A DNA stretch of 64,000 nt from Pseudoxanthomonas composti (GTDB taxonomy: Bacteria > Pseudomonadota > Gammaproteobacteria > Xanthomonadales > Xanthomonadaceae). Numbering within the stretch: position 1 is the first letter of the stretch; each line of letters opens with the position of its first letter. Shown here piece after piece: positions 45,798 to 54,773 of this stretch. The position numbers and the translations under genes are program-made. Where the stretch lies: the NCBI RefSeq assembly GCF_004122095.1, contig NZ_SAWZ01000002.1, forward strand, positions 186,001-250,000. The letters are read 5' to 3'. The notes below the pieces were generated by a model, which saw nothing but the letters and a program-made list of their open reading frames with translations, had not been told where the DNA came from and ran no database searches.

Positions 45798-45870
45798 CCT
45801 GTGGGAGCGGTCCGAACCGCAGAAGGGGTTCTCGGGACAGCGCCTTCGCGGCTGAAGCCGCTCCCACAGG
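45798..45870. repeat. REP-like palindromic element, copy 4 (degenerate)
   Basis: Outer arms CCTGTGGGAGCGG and CCGCTCCCACAGG are perfect complements. The left inner part has TCCGAACCGCAG where other copies have TTCAGCCGCGAA, so one half has diverged. It follows the RND stop (45712) and precedes the GH16 stop on the other strand. Confidence 0.75.
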
Positions 45871-45902
45871 GCTCGCACGTTGTTCAGCGGTTCGATGAAC
45901 CC

Positions 45903-47261
45903 TCAAGGGCTCTGGTAGTAGACGTCGTCGATGGCGAAGTTGACGTCGGCGGCCGGCGGGTCGGACACCACCATGAACATCTGCTTCACCGCGCCCAGGT
46001 CCAGGTCGTAGAAGGCGCTGAACGGGATGGTGACCTGATGCCAGGCGCCATCGCGGACCAGTCCGTAGTTGTTGCCGCCGGCCACGAAGTCCACCCAGCT
46101 GTCGCCGAAGGAGGTGTTGATGCCGATCTTGAAGGTCGACTGCGTAGTGGTCTGCATCTGGAACTTGAGCGAGCCGCCGGCGTAGTTGCCCATGTTGCGG
46201 TAGTCGGTGATCACGCCCAGGCCGTACCAGTTGCCGGCGGCCGCGCGGAAGGACATGACCTCGCTGCCTTCCACTGGCGCGGCGCTGGTGGGTGTGAGGT
46301 TGTTCCACAGGTACAGCTCCGAATCCTGGCCGTAGTTCAGGCGGCCGACCACATCACTGCGCTCGGTGAACACGCCGAACTTGCCGGCCGGGGTGGCCGA
46401 GCTGCTGCCGACGTAGAGCTCATCGCCGGGGTTCTGGTAGAGGCGGATGTAGTCCACTTCCAGCTTGCCCGGCAGCGGCGCGGTCACGCCCTGTGGCGAG
46501 TTGACGCCGGTATACAGCCCGCCCACGGCCAGGTTGAGGAGCAGGTAGTACTGCTGATGGAACTCGTGCAGCGAGGCGCCCTCGATATCGGAGATGGCGA
46601 ACTCGAAGTAGGGCTGGTTGTCGATGGTGATGCGGATGAACTGCGCATCCCAGGTCATCCGGTAGGTGTGGAAATCGTTCTGCAGGTCGGTGGTGCTGTT
46701 GTAGTCGTGCCCGTAGTCGGCCTGCGAGCCGTTGTAGTCCCAGTGCACGGCCGCGCCCAACCGACGGTTGGCCACGCCATCGGCGATGGCCCCGGCGTTG
46801 CCCGCCTCCATGATGTCGATCTCGCCACGGCCCGGCCACACGCCGATGGTGCCCAGCATCCAGTAGGCCGGCCACAGCCCGTTGCCCACTTGCGGGATCT
46901 TCATGCGCGCTTCCAGCGTGCCGTACTTGAAGTGCATGCGGCCCTCGGTCTTCAGCCGCGCCGAGGTGAAGGCACTGCCCTCGAAGGCTTCGCGGTGCGC
47001 CTCGATCACCAGGTTGCCGTTCTCGATGCGGGCATTCTGCGGACGGCTGGTGTAGTACTGCAGCTCGTTGTTGCCCCAGCCGCACAGGCCGATCTGACAG
47101 CCGTTGCCGACATCGTAGGTCCACTTGCCACTGTCGATGCTGGGTCCGTCGAAGTTGTCTTCCCAGACCAGGGTTTGTGCCTGTCCCGCTGGCGAGAATG
47201 CAGCGGAGGCCGTGCCTGCCAGCAGCGCGAGCGTGGCGGCCAGGGTGCGTTGAATGCGCAT
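45903..47261 (-). CDS. Secreted GH16 beta-glucanase (laminarinase-like) with a C-terminal jelly-roll domain
   Basis: A 452-residue secreted glycosidase. A signal peptide (RTLAATLALLAGTASA) leads to a GH16 domain (about 30-275) with the catalytic motif GEIDIMEAGN, both glutamates present, and substrate-cleft segments FEGSAFTSARLKTEGRM and GLWPAYWMLG. The C-terminal part (about 285-452) is beta-rich (VMSFRAAAGNWYGLGV; GAWHQVTIPFSAF; NFAIDDVYYQ), like a carbohydrate-binding jelly roll. GGAG precedes the ATG. A TGACAGCGCTGTCA palindrome lies 69 bases upstream. It should act on beta-1,3(-1,4)-glucans outside the cell. Confidence 0.88.
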   Translation of the reverse strand: MRIQRTLAATLALLAGTASAAFSPAGQAQTLVWEDNFDGPSIDSGKWTYDVGNGCQIGLCGWGNNELQYYTSRPQNARIENGNLVIEAHREAFEGSAFTSARLKTEGRMHFKYGTLEARMKIPQVGNGLWPAYWMLGTIGVWPGRGEIDIMEAGNAGAIADGVANRRLGAAVHWDYNGSQADYGHDYNSTTDLQNDFHTYRMTWDAQFIRITIDNQPYFEFAISDIEGASLHEFHQQYYLLLNLAVGGLYTGVNSPQGVTAPLPGKLEVDYIRLYQNPGDELYVGSSSATPAGKFGVFTERSDVVGRLNYGQDSELYLWNNLTPTSAAPVEGSEVMSFRAAAGNWYGLGVITDYRNMGNYAGGSLKFQMQTTTQSTFKIGINTSFGDSWVDFVAGGNNYGLVRDGAWHQVTIPFSAFYDLDLGAVKQMFMVVSDPPAADVNFAIDDVYYQSP

Positions 47262-47329
47262 GTGGATCTCCTTCCGGTGGTCGATTCGACGCCCAGGGGC
47301 GGGCGGCGCGAGGCACCGTGGCCAGCGCA

Positions 47330-47343
47330 TGACAGCGCTGTCA
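47330..47343. promoter_or_regulatory. Palindromic operator (LacI-type) before the GH16 gene
   Basis: TGACAGCGCTGTCA is a perfect 14-base palindrome with a central CG, the form of LacI-family operators. It is 69 bases upstream of the GH16 ATG. A repressor responding to a glucan breakdown product is plausible; no LacI gene is in the window. Confidence 0.65.
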
Positions 47344-47486
47344 AAGGGCTTTTTCGTAAGCTTTCGTATCCGGGCGGCGGGTCACGAAAAATCGTTCAGC
47401 GCGCATGAAATGAAGTCGCTTGCGATTACCCGGCTGTTGCAAGACAACATCCGCCGGAACCGATTCCAGCACCGCGGCCGTGGTCG

Positions 47487-48002
47487 TCAGGCCTGCTCCA
47501 GATGCGTCAGGTACACGCGCAGGTCGAACTCCAGCTGGTGGTAGTCCGGCGCCATGTGGCAGCACAGCTGGGAGAAGGCCTTGTTGTGCTCGGCCTCGCG
47601 CATGTGCGCCAGCTCGTGCACCGCGATCATCTGCAGGAAGGCGGCCGGGGCGTCGCGGAACAGCGTGGCGATGCGGATCTCGCGGCTGGCCTTGAGCCTG
47701 CCGCCCTGCACGCGGCTGTGGGTGGTGTGGGTCCCGAGCGCGTGCTTGAGCACCTGCAGCTTGGCGTCGTAGCGCGCTGCATGCAGGGGCGCGGACTTGC
47801 GCAGGTAGCGGTCCTTCATTTCCTGGACGTAATCGTAAAGCTGGCGGTCGGTGCGGACCTGGTGCGGCGTGCCGTGACGGCGCTCCAGCCACTGGCCGAG
47901 CGTGCCGGCCTCGCGCATGGCCTGGACCTGCTGCAGCAGGTGGGGCGGGTAGCCGGCCAGGAACTTCAGACCGGCCTTGGAATCTGCGCTGCGCTCACTC
48001 AT
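47487..48002 (-). CDS. YgjP-like metallopeptidase (M48-type HELAH)
   Basis: A 171-residue soluble protein. IAVHELAHMREAEHNKAFSQ (about 118-137) gives the zinc motif HELAH and a third ligand in EHNKAF, as in the YgjP/SprT-like (DUF45) proteins. The preceding TRIATLFRDAPAAFLQM-like stretch is typical. Start at 48002 (MSERSADSKAG), since a longer frame continues into the neighbouring gene. It overlaps the EamA gene end by eight bases, so they are coupled. A physiological substrate is unknown. Confidence 0.85.
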   Translation of the reverse strand: MSERSADSKAGLKFLAGYPPHLLQQVQAMREAGTLGQWLERRHGTPHQVRTDRQLYDYVQEMKDRYLRKSAPLHAARYDAKLQVLKHALGTHTTHSRVQGGRLKASREIRIATLFRDAPAAFLQMIAVHELAHMREAEHNKAFSQLCCHMAPDYHQLEFDLRVYLTHLEQA

Positions 48003-48966
48003 GCGGCGCCACGCCATGGCCACGGTGCGCGCGCACGCACCACAGCACGCCGGTGATGAGGCAGCCAATCGCGGCCAGCTCCAGGCCCGTGGGCAGGCGC
48101 CTCTCCCAGGCGAAGCCGTAGAGCAGGGCGAATACCGTCTCGAACACGATCATCTGCCCGGCAAGGGTCAGCGGCAGCAGGCGGCTGGCGCGGTTCCAGA
48201 AGCCGTTGCCGACCACCGAGGCCAGCAGCGCCACGGCCGTGGCCACGCCCCAGAAGCGCAGCCAGTCCGCGGGTGCATGCGCCTGGCCGGCCAGCAGGAA
48301 GGCCGGCACCACCATCAGCAGCGACAGCGCGCCGGTGGCCACGCCGGTCAGCAACGACCAGTCGTGACCGGACAGATCCGCACGGCGCTCCAGCCACAGG
48401 GTGTTGTACAGCGAGTAAGCGGTCCAGGACGCCAGCGCGCCGAAGGCGCACAGCAAACCGGCGATCGTGGTGGCGCGCTCGCCGGGCGCGTCCTGGCCCA
48501 CGGCCTGCGCGCCCACCAGCACCACGCCGGCCAGGCACAGGCCCAGCGGCAGCAGCAGCCTGGCCAGCGGCACCGCCCCTGCGCGTCGTGCGCCCACCAG
48601 GGTCACCACCACCGGCAACAACCCGACGATGAGCGAGGTGGCCGCCCCGCCGGCCCATTGCACCGCGCTGGCCAGCAACAGGTAGTACACGATGTTGCCG
48701 AGCAAACTCAGCCAGGCCAGCGCACGCCATTCCCGCCCATGCACGCGCCCGCGAAGCCTGCGCCAGGTCGGCGCCAGCCACAGCGCGGCGATGAGTCCGT
48801 AGACCAGGTAACGCGAGGCCGCCAGCTGCATGGCGCTGAAGTCGGCCAGCAGCTGCGGGGCCAGGAACACCAGTCCCCACAGCGCGCCGGCAGCGGCGCC
48901 ATTGCCCACGCCGAGCAGCGTCCGTTGCCGGGCGGTCATGGGGGCGGGGGCTGCAAGTTCCTGCAT
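47995..48966 (-). CDS. EamA/DMT-type metabolite exporter
   Basis: A 323-residue membrane protein with about ten hydrophobic helices in two repeats (EamA). GALWGLVFLAPQLLADFSAM opens the first repeat, and the second starts near residue 160 (GALASWTAYSLYNTLWLERR). It ends GCLITGVLWCVRAHRGHG. Drug/metabolite exporters of this sort handle amino acids or small metabolites; nothing here names the substrate. Confidence 0.85.
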   Translation of the reverse strand: MQELAAPAPMTARQRTLLGVGNGAAAGALWGLVFLAPQLLADFSAMQLAASRYLVYGLIAALWLAPTWRRLRGRVHGREWRALAWLSLLGNIVYYLLLASAVQWAGGAATSLIVGLLPVVVTLVGARRAGAVPLARLLLPLGLCLAGVVLVGAQAVGQDAPGERATTIAGLLCAFGALASWTAYSLYNTLWLERRADLSGHDWSLLTGVATGALSLLMVVPAFLLAGQAHAPADWLRFWGVATAVALLASVVGNGFWNRASRLLPLTLAGQMIVFETVFALLYGFAWERRLPTGLELAAIGCLITGVLWCVRAHRGHGVAPHE

Positions 48967-49075
48967 GGGACAACGGGCCAGGTGGGGCAGACGAGTCTAT
49001 CGCCGGGCCCGACTGGCGGCTAAAGAACCGTGACAGGGCGCCGATAGCACGGTGTGATCCCTTGAGTGTGTCCTC

Positions 49076-50200
49076 ATGTCGATGTCGGTGGTAGCGGTGG
49101 TTGCAGCGGTCGGTGCCTTCCTGCTGGCCGCAGGCTGGTTCCTGGCGCGCCGACGCCAGGTCTCCGCGCCCCTGCCGACCGCGGCGATCTGGGGCGAGCC
49201 CGTGTCCGCCCCGCAGCCCGCAGCGCAGCGCGAGACGCGCCAGGCGCCGGCGCGCGTGGACCTGCAGGCCTACCGCATCCGCCTGCATGCGCTGGCCTTG
49301 CAGGCACCCAGCCTGGGCGAGGGGCAGTTCCAGATCCAGGGCGCGCATCTTGAGGTCGCCGGCGATGTGGCGGTGACCCTCTCCGACATCGCCTCGCACC
49401 CGCGCTACATGCCGCGGCGCCCCCAGCTGCTGCCGCAGCTGATGCAGAAGATCAACGACAGCGGCTCCTCTGCCCAGGGCATCGCCGCGCTGATCGCGCA
49501 GGACCCGGCCCTGGCCGGCAACCTGCTGCGCATCGCCAACAGCCCGCTGTATCGCCTGCAGTCGCTGCCGGTGGAGAACATCCAGCGGGCCGTGGCCATG
49601 CTGGGCACCGAGGGCCTGCGGCAGATCATCGCCGCGGCGCTGATGCAGCCGGTGATGAGCGACAAGGGCGCCTTCGGGCAGTTCCCCACGATCATCTGGG
49701 AGCACACCCTGCTGGCCGCCAACGCGGCAGCCGAGCATGCCGGCAAGATCGAGCATGGCGACGGCTTTGCCGCGCAGCTGCTGGGACTGCTGCAAGGACT
49801 GGGCGCGATCATCGTGGTCCAGGTCCTGCGCGATGCCTATGCCAGGCGCCCGCAGCTGACGCCAGACCCGGCGGTGGCTGCATCGCTGCTCGACACCTGG
49901 GCCGGGCCGACCGCCTACCGCCTGGCCAGCAGCTGGGAGCTCTCAGAGCGCATGCTCTACGCGCTGGACGACCTGGGGCCGGCCAGCACGCGCCAGTTCA
50001 ACAGCCTGGGCCGTTCGCTGCAGTTCGGCACGCTGGCCGGCACGTTGGCCACCTTGTCGCATCACGACCAGTTGCAGGAGTGCGAGCAGGACGTGCACGG
50101 GCTGCTGGCGTCGGCCGGCGCCGATGCGGCCCTGGCCCAGGGCCTGTGGACCCGGCTGTCGCAGCGCGAGCCCAAGGCCGGACAGTCGGTGACTCAGTAG
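49076..50200 (+). CDS. HDOD-domain signalling protein
   Basis: A 374-residue protein with an N-terminal membrane helix (about 4-22, VVAVVAAVGAFLLAAGWFLA), a variable linker and an HDOD domain from about 100 to 290 (PRYMPRRPQLLPQLMQKIND; GIAALIAQDPALAGNLLRIA; VENIQRAVAMLGTEGLRQII). HDOD proteins regulate motility, biofilm or stress responses, often with c-di-GMP enzymes. It converges on the M28 gene and overlaps it by seven bases at the stops. Confidence 0.85.
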   Translation: MSMSVVAVVAAVGAFLLAAGWFLARRRQVSAPLPTAAIWGEPVSAPQPAAQRETRQAPARVDLQAYRIRLHALALQAPSLGEGQFQIQGAHLEVAGDVAVTLSDIASHPRYMPRRPQLLPQLMQKINDSGSSAQGIAALIAQDPALAGNLLRIANSPLYRLQSLPVENIQRAVAMLGTEGLRQIIAAALMQPVMSDKGAFGQFPTIIWEHTLLAANAAAEHAGKIEHGDGFAAQLLGLLQGLGAIIVVQVLRDAYARRPQLTPDPAVAASLLDTWAGPTAYRLASSWELSERMLYALDDLGPASTRQFNSLGRSLQFGTLAGTLATLSHHDQLQECEQDVHGLLASAGADAALAQGLWTRLSQREPKAGQSVTQ

Positions 50201-51582
50201 GCGCCGAAGCTGCCGGCCGCGCCCGGGAACACCACCGGGCTCTCGCTGCCGTCCTTGGCCACCGCGGCCACCCCGAAAAAGTAATTGTCGATCACCACGT
50301 TCTGCAGCGTGGCCTGGGTCACATCGCCGACGTAGCGGCTGCGGCTCCACTGCGGCTCGGTGGTCAGACGCCAATACAGCTTGTAGCCGGCCAGGTTACC
50401 GGCCTGGCCGGCGGGCGGCCGCGCCCATGTCAGCGTGGTGTCGGCGGTCACCGCGCCCTCGATGCCGACCTGGGCTGGTGGCGGCGGCGCCAGGGCCATG
50501 CCCGCCAGGCTGACCGCGTTGAGCGCGGTGATCCTGGCGGCGTAGTCGAAATCCACCCCGTCCAGGGTGTCGCCGTAAACGCGGCCGTGCTCGGTGCGCA
50601 GGTCCTGGTGCTGGCGATCGTAGTGTTCGTTGGTTTCCATCACGCGCACCGCGGGGAAGCCGACATCGTTGAACGGACGATGGTGGCCACCACGCCCGAA
50701 GCGATCCAGGCGGTAGACCATCATCACCTCCAGGTTCGGCACATAGGCGGACATGCGCGCGATGTAGCGGGCCAGGTTGCGCGAGGGCGAATCGATCTCG
50801 CCGCCGGTGAAGCGGCGCTGGCGGGCTTCTTCGGCGGTCTCGGTCACTCGGGTGCCATCGGAGAACACGCGCACGCTGTGATTGTCGTTGACGCCATTGA
50901 GGCCGCGGCTGTTGCCGATCATGTCGTTGTTGAGCACCGCCTCCACCCGCCAGCCCTGCTTGAGCGCGTGTTCGGCCAGGATCTTGCCGCCGAACAGGCC
51001 CTGTTCCTCGCCCGACAGCGCGGCGTAGACGATGGACCCTGCGAACTTCTGCTTGCTGAGGATGCGCGCGGCTTCCAGGGTGCCGGCCACGCCGGAGGCG
51101 TCGTCGTTGGCGCCGGGCGCATCGGCCGTGGCATTCATCACATCGCTCACCCGCGAGTCGATATCCCCGCTCATCAGCACAAAGCGGTTCGGGTCGCTGC
51201 TGCCGCGCTGGATGGCGATGACGTTGACCACCTCCACCGGGTCGGGGATGCGCTTCTCGCCGGCGATGGTGCCGCTGACATAGCGCACCTCCAGGCAGCC
51301 GCCGCAGTCCTTGGAGATGCGTTGGAACTCCTCGAACACCCAACGCCGGGCCGCGCCGATGCCACGGGTATCCGAGCGGGTGTCCGACAACGTGTGCCGG
51401 GTGCCGAAGGACACCAGCTTGCGGATGTCCGCCTCGATGCGGGCCGCCGAGGGCGCGGTGCCGATGGCCGCCAGCCGCGCCTCGGCGCTGGCCGCCGGCG
51501 GGACCGGCGCGGTCTGGGCCAGGGCGGACATGGCGGGCAGGCAGGCGAGGGCGGCTAGGCGCAGGCGCATCGTGCGGGGCAT
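50194..51582 (-). CDS. Secreted M28 aminopeptidase-like protein with a fibronectin-III-like tail
   Basis: A 462-residue secreted peptidase. A signal (LRLAALACLPAMSALAQT) precedes an M28 zinc fold (about 55-360): PGANDDASGVAGTLEAARIL (bridging Asp), ALSGEEQGLFGG (Glu) and GRGGHHRPFNDVGFPAVRV (late His). The first zinc ligand is unusual: the common GHxDS reads SGDIDSRVSD, so Asp replaces His. The C-terminus (about 370-460) is an Fn3-like domain (AVTADTTLTWARPPAGQAGN, then YKLYWRL). Start ATG at 51582; 51570 is an alternative. Confidence 0.85.
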   Translation of the reverse strand: MPRTMRLRLAALACLPAMSALAQTAPVPPAASAEARLAAIGTAPSAARIEADIRKLVSFGTRHTLSDTRSDTRGIGAARRWVFEEFQRISKDCGGCLEVRYVSGTIAGEKRIPDPVEVVNVIAIQRGSSDPNRFVLMSGDIDSRVSDVMNATADAPGANDDASGVAGTLEAARILSKQKFAGSIVYAALSGEEQGLFGGKILAEHALKQGWRVEAVLNNDMIGNSRGLNGVNDNHSVRVFSDGTRVTETAEEARQRRFTGGEIDSPSRNLARYIARMSAYVPNLEVMMVYRLDRFGRGGHHRPFNDVGFPAVRVMETNEHYDRQHQDLRTEHGRVYGDTLDGVDFDYAARITALNAVSLAGMALAPPPPAQVGIEGAVTADTTLTWARPPAGQAGNLAGYKLYWRLTTEPQWSRSRYVGDVTQATLQNVVIDNYFFGVAAVAKDGSESPVVFPGAAGSFGAY

Positions 51583-51768
51583 CCGGAAGTTGGGAACAGC
51601 TACCGATTATGCGACGCGGCTGAAGCACATGACCGAACGAGCGCGCAGTTTGCCGCTGCGCGGCCCGCGTGCCTTGCCCAGGTCACGGGTAGCGCATGAC
51701 CAAGGAGGGATGCAGGCGACGGCGCCAGCTGTCACCCTTGCAAGGTCTTCCCTGTCCATGCCGGTCCC

Positions 51769-53502
51769 ATGTCGCCTTCGCCCTGGCTGATTTCCGTGTC
51801 TTCGTTGGCCCTTTCCATCGCCCTTGCCGCCTCCGCGCAGGCTGCCGAGCTGAGCCCGCTCAACCGCGACAGCGGCCTTCCACGCGCCCCCGAGCAGGAG
51901 GCCGTGGCCTTCGAGCATGCCGACCTGTCCTTCAAGGTGATTCCCGCCACGCGCAGCCTGGAGGGCGACGCCCGCCTGACCTTCAAGGCCAAGGCGCCAT
52001 TGACGGCGGTGGTGCTGGATCTGGACCGCAACTACAGCGTCGCGCGCGTCGAGGTCGATGGCCAGGCCGTGCCCGCCAGCGCCTGGAGCAATCCGGAAGG
52101 ACGCATGCGCATCGCGCTGCCGCAGCCGGTCGCGGCCGATGGCCGGGTCATCGTGCGGGTGGTGTACAGCGGCAAGCCGCATGTGGCCACGCGCGCGCCT
52201 TGGGATGGCGGCTTCGTCTGGGCCAAGGCGCCCACCGGCGAGCCGTGGGTGGCCTCGGCCGTCCAGGGCGAGGGCTGCGACCTGCTGTGGCCCTGCATCG
52301 ATCATCCGCAAGGCGAGCCGGCGCTGGTGGACGAGCACATCACCGTGCCCGCGCCGCTGGTGGCGCCCGGCAACGGCGTGGCGGTGGGCATGGACGAGCG
52401 CGATGGCTGGCGCACCTACCACTGGCGCGCACGCGACCCGGATACCTACGCCATCACCCTCAACGTGGGGCCTTACCAGGCCATCACCGGTCAGTACCGC
52501 AGCCGCTACGGCAACACGGTGCCGCTCGCGTTCTGGCATCTGAAGGGCAACGAGGACAAGGCAAAGGGGCTGTTCGATGAGTTCTCGCGGATGCTGGAGT
52601 TCTTCGAGGCGGTGATCGGTCCGTACCCCTTTGGCGATGAGAAGATGGGCGTGGTGGAGACACCGCACCTGGGCATGGAGCACCAGACCATTAATGCCTA
52701 CGGCAACGACTACAAGAAAGACAAGTACGGCTACGACTGGCTGCTGCAGCACGAGTTCTCGCATGAGTGGTTCGGCAACCAGCTGACCAACGCCGACTGG
52801 GACGACATGTGGCTGCACGAGGGCTTCGGCAGCTACATGCAGCCCTTGTACCTGCAGTTCCTGCGCGGGCAGATGGACTACCACGCCGCACTGCTGGACC
52901 AGCGCGCCGCGCTGACCAACAAGGTGCCGATCGTGCTGGGCCGGACCCGCACCGAGGAGGCGGTTTACAACCGCGAGCAGGGCTCGGGCCTGGACATCTA
53001 CTACAAGGGCTCGTTGATGCTGCACACGCTGCGCGGCCTGATCGGCGATGCGGCCTTCTTCGACAGCATCCGCCAGCTGGTCTATGGCACTTCCACGCCC
53101 CGGCCAGGCAATTTCGAGCCGCGCTACGGCACCACGCGCGAGTACATCGACATCGTCAACCGCCTCACCGGCAAGGACTATGGGTGGTTTTTCGATGTCT
53201 ACCTGTACAAGGCCGCATTGCCGGAGCTGATCGCCGAGCGCGATGCCACCGGCCTGGCGCTGCGCTGGAAGGCGCCGGACGACCTGCCGTTCCCGATGCC
53301 TGTCCAGGTGCGTCTTGGCGGCAACGACGGCAAGGTGGTGGATGTGCCGATGCGCGGCGGACAGGGGCACGTCGACCTGCCCGCGGGGACGCCGTACACG
53401 CTGGATCCGGACTCGCGCCTGCTGCGGGAAGAGCCGCGCTTCGCGGCGGCGCAGAAGGATGCCGCCGCGCGCAAGCAGGCGGCGGAGAAGAAAGCGAAGT
53501 AG
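51769..53502 (+). CDS. Secreted M1-family metallopeptidase
   Basis: A 577-residue periplasmic or secreted aminopeptidase. Signal: LISVSSLALSIALAASAQA. The zinc site is HEFSH at 328-332 with the third ligand Glu351 (WLHEGF), spaced as the M1 family requires, and the substrate Tyr-type motif is in LDIYYKGSLML. The usual GAMEN exopeptidase motif reads LGMEHQT, so the aminopeptidase specificity may differ. The charged tail (AAARKQAAEKKAK) is low-complexity. Length is shorter than PepN (about 870). Confidence 0.88.
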   Translation: MSPSPWLISVSSLALSIALAASAQAAELSPLNRDSGLPRAPEQEAVAFEHADLSFKVIPATRSLEGDARLTFKAKAPLTAVVLDLDRNYSVARVEVDGQAVPASAWSNPEGRMRIALPQPVAADGRVIVRVVYSGKPHVATRAPWDGGFVWAKAPTGEPWVASAVQGEGCDLLWPCIDHPQGEPALVDEHITVPAPLVAPGNGVAVGMDERDGWRTYHWRARDPDTYAITLNVGPYQAITGQYRSRYGNTVPLAFWHLKGNEDKAKGLFDEFSRMLEFFEAVIGPYPFGDEKMGVVETPHLGMEHQTINAYGNDYKKDKYGYDWLLQHEFSHEWFGNQLTNADWDDMWLHEGFGSYMQPLYLQFLRGQMDYHAALLDQRAALTNKVPIVLGRTRTEEAVYNREQGSGLDIYYKGSLMLHTLRGLIGDAAFFDSIRQLVYGTSTPRPGNFEPRYGTTREYIDIVNRLTGKDYGWFFDVYLYKAALPELIAERDATGLALRWKAPDDLPFPMPVQVRLGGNDGKVVDVPMRGGQGHVDLPAGTPYTLDPDSRLLREEPRFAAAQKDAAARKQAAEKKAK

Positions 53503-53695
53503 GGTGGCGCGGGATCCAAGCGAGGGTGGCGATTAGCTAGGAACGTCCTGCTGCCAGAGCCGGCCGCGGGGTGAACTGCGTTGCGTGTTGCGGACATCGA
53601 AATGCCGCGATCCATCTGGATTGCGGCACTCCGCCAGTCTTTCGTACTGCCTCGACCTCGGCTGGCACCGAGCTTGACTCGCTTGCGTGCTGCCG

Positions 53696-53941
53696 TCAGG
53701 GCTCCGGGTGGCGGTGCAGGGCCACGTTGAGCTGGTCGATCACCACGATCCAGTCCGCATCGTCCAGGCGCTCCTCGCGCAGCAGCTGCGCTTGGGCGGG
53801 CGTCCAGAAATCCGCCTCTTCCAGGCGCACATCGTCGGGCAGCGGCGCGTGTTGGGCGATGAAGGCGCGAATGCTGGCCTCATCCGAGGGCAGGCCGAGC
53901 TGGTCGAACAGCTCGGAGAAGGGATGGACGGTCTGTTCCAT
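53696..53941 (-). CDS. DUF2789 small protein
   Basis: An 81-residue acidic protein. LFDQLGLPSDEASIRAFIAQ and EEADFWTPAQAQLLREERLD match my memory of DUF2789, a small cytoplasmic family in gammaproteobacteria without known function. ATG at 53941 (MEQTVHPF) is the natural family start; the longer frame upstream is basic and unlike the family. Confidence 0.75.
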   Translation of the reverse strand: MEQTVHPFSELFDQLGLPSDEASIRAFIAQHAPLPDDVRLEEADFWTPAQAQLLREERLDDADWIVVIDQLNVALHRHPEP

Positions 53942-53999
53942 GGCAAAACTCCGGATAGGGGAAGGCTTTGGGGTGATGGAAAGGCGCGAAGGCAAGGTC

Positions 54000-54197
54000 T
54001 CAGCCCTTGGCGCCCTCTTCCTTGGGTGGGTTGGCCGGTGACGCGTCAGGTGCCGGCGCATCCGACGGCGGCGCCTTCTCGGCCGGCGGCGGCAGGTGCT
54101 CCGGTGGCGGCTCGGCGTGGGATGGCGCGCTGCTCTCGTTGCAGGCGGACAGGACCAGGCCAAGGGCCAATGGGGTCAGCAGGGTCAACAGACGCAT
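54000..54197 (-). CDS. Small Pro-rich lipoprotein
   Basis: A 65-residue predicted lipoprotein. MRLLTLLTPLALGLVLSAC has the lipobox LSAC. The mature part is Pro/Ala/Glu-rich (HAEPPPEHLPPPAEKAPPSD), probably disordered. It is downstream of the DUF6644 gene on the same strand, 79 bases away, and may share its transcript. No function is suggested. Confidence 0.6.
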   Translation of the reverse strand: MRLLTLLTPLALGLVLSACNESSAPSHAEPPPEHLPPPAEKAPPSDAPAPDASPANPPKEEGAKG

Positions 54198-54276
54198 GGC
54201 GCGCACCTCCTCACTCGAATGCGCCTCAGCCTGCCGCAGCGGATGTGTAGGCACGGCGACGAGGCGCGCGTACGGA

Positions 54277-54756
54277 TCAGGTGTAGGCGATCAGTCGCCC
54301 CAGCACCAGCGCAAGCGGCCAGCACAGCAGCGAGAGCGCGGCGCTGGCACGGCCGAGCCTTGGTGGCCGTGTATCCCAGTCGGCCAGGCGATCCCGAAAA
54401 CACACGCCGAAGGCCAGGGCGTTGATCACAGCGACGGCCACCACCCCGAGCTTGAGCTGCATGATGCGACTGCCGATCAGCGCGCTGGCGTCGGCCGCGA
54501 ACAGGCACACTCCGGTGACGCACACGAGCAACAGGCCTGCCACGCCCAGCGGCGTGAGCAGGCGGGAAACCTCGGGCACCGGCAGCCTCCGCCCATACCC
54601 CAGCAGCCGCAGGTCGAGCAGGGCGATCGCGCCCAGCAGCATCGCAAGGCCGACCAGGTGCAGCACGTTGGCGGCCGGATAGCCCCAGCCGGCGCGCATC
54701 CACTGTCCGAGCCAGGCATCCTCCAGCGTCTGGGCCAGGGGCATCAACGCCGACAT
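54277..54756 (-). CDS. DUF6644-type membrane protein
   Basis: A 159-residue membrane protein with four or five hydrophobic segments: about 28-48 (AANVLHLVGLAMLLGAIALL), 68-88 (TPLGVAGLLLVCVTGVCLFA), 100-120 (LGVVAVAVINALAFGVCF) and 140-157 (ALSLLCWPLALVLGRLIA). HLVG in the first helix and the final layout fit the DUF6644/DUF2214-like proteins. It follows the DUF6152 gene after 17 bases, so the two are almost surely coexpressed. CopD-like membrane partners have a related size; that comparison is inference. Confidence 0.65.
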   Translation of the reverse strand: MSALMPLAQTLEDAWLGQWMRAGWGYPAANVLHLVGLAMLLGAIALLDLRLLGYGRRLPVPEVSRLLTPLGVAGLLLVCVTGVCLFAADASALIGSRIMQLKLGVVAVAVINALAFGVCFRDRLADWDTRPPRLGRASAALSLLCWPLALVLGRLIAYT

Positions 54757-54773
54757 GGCAGGCTCTTGGCCGG

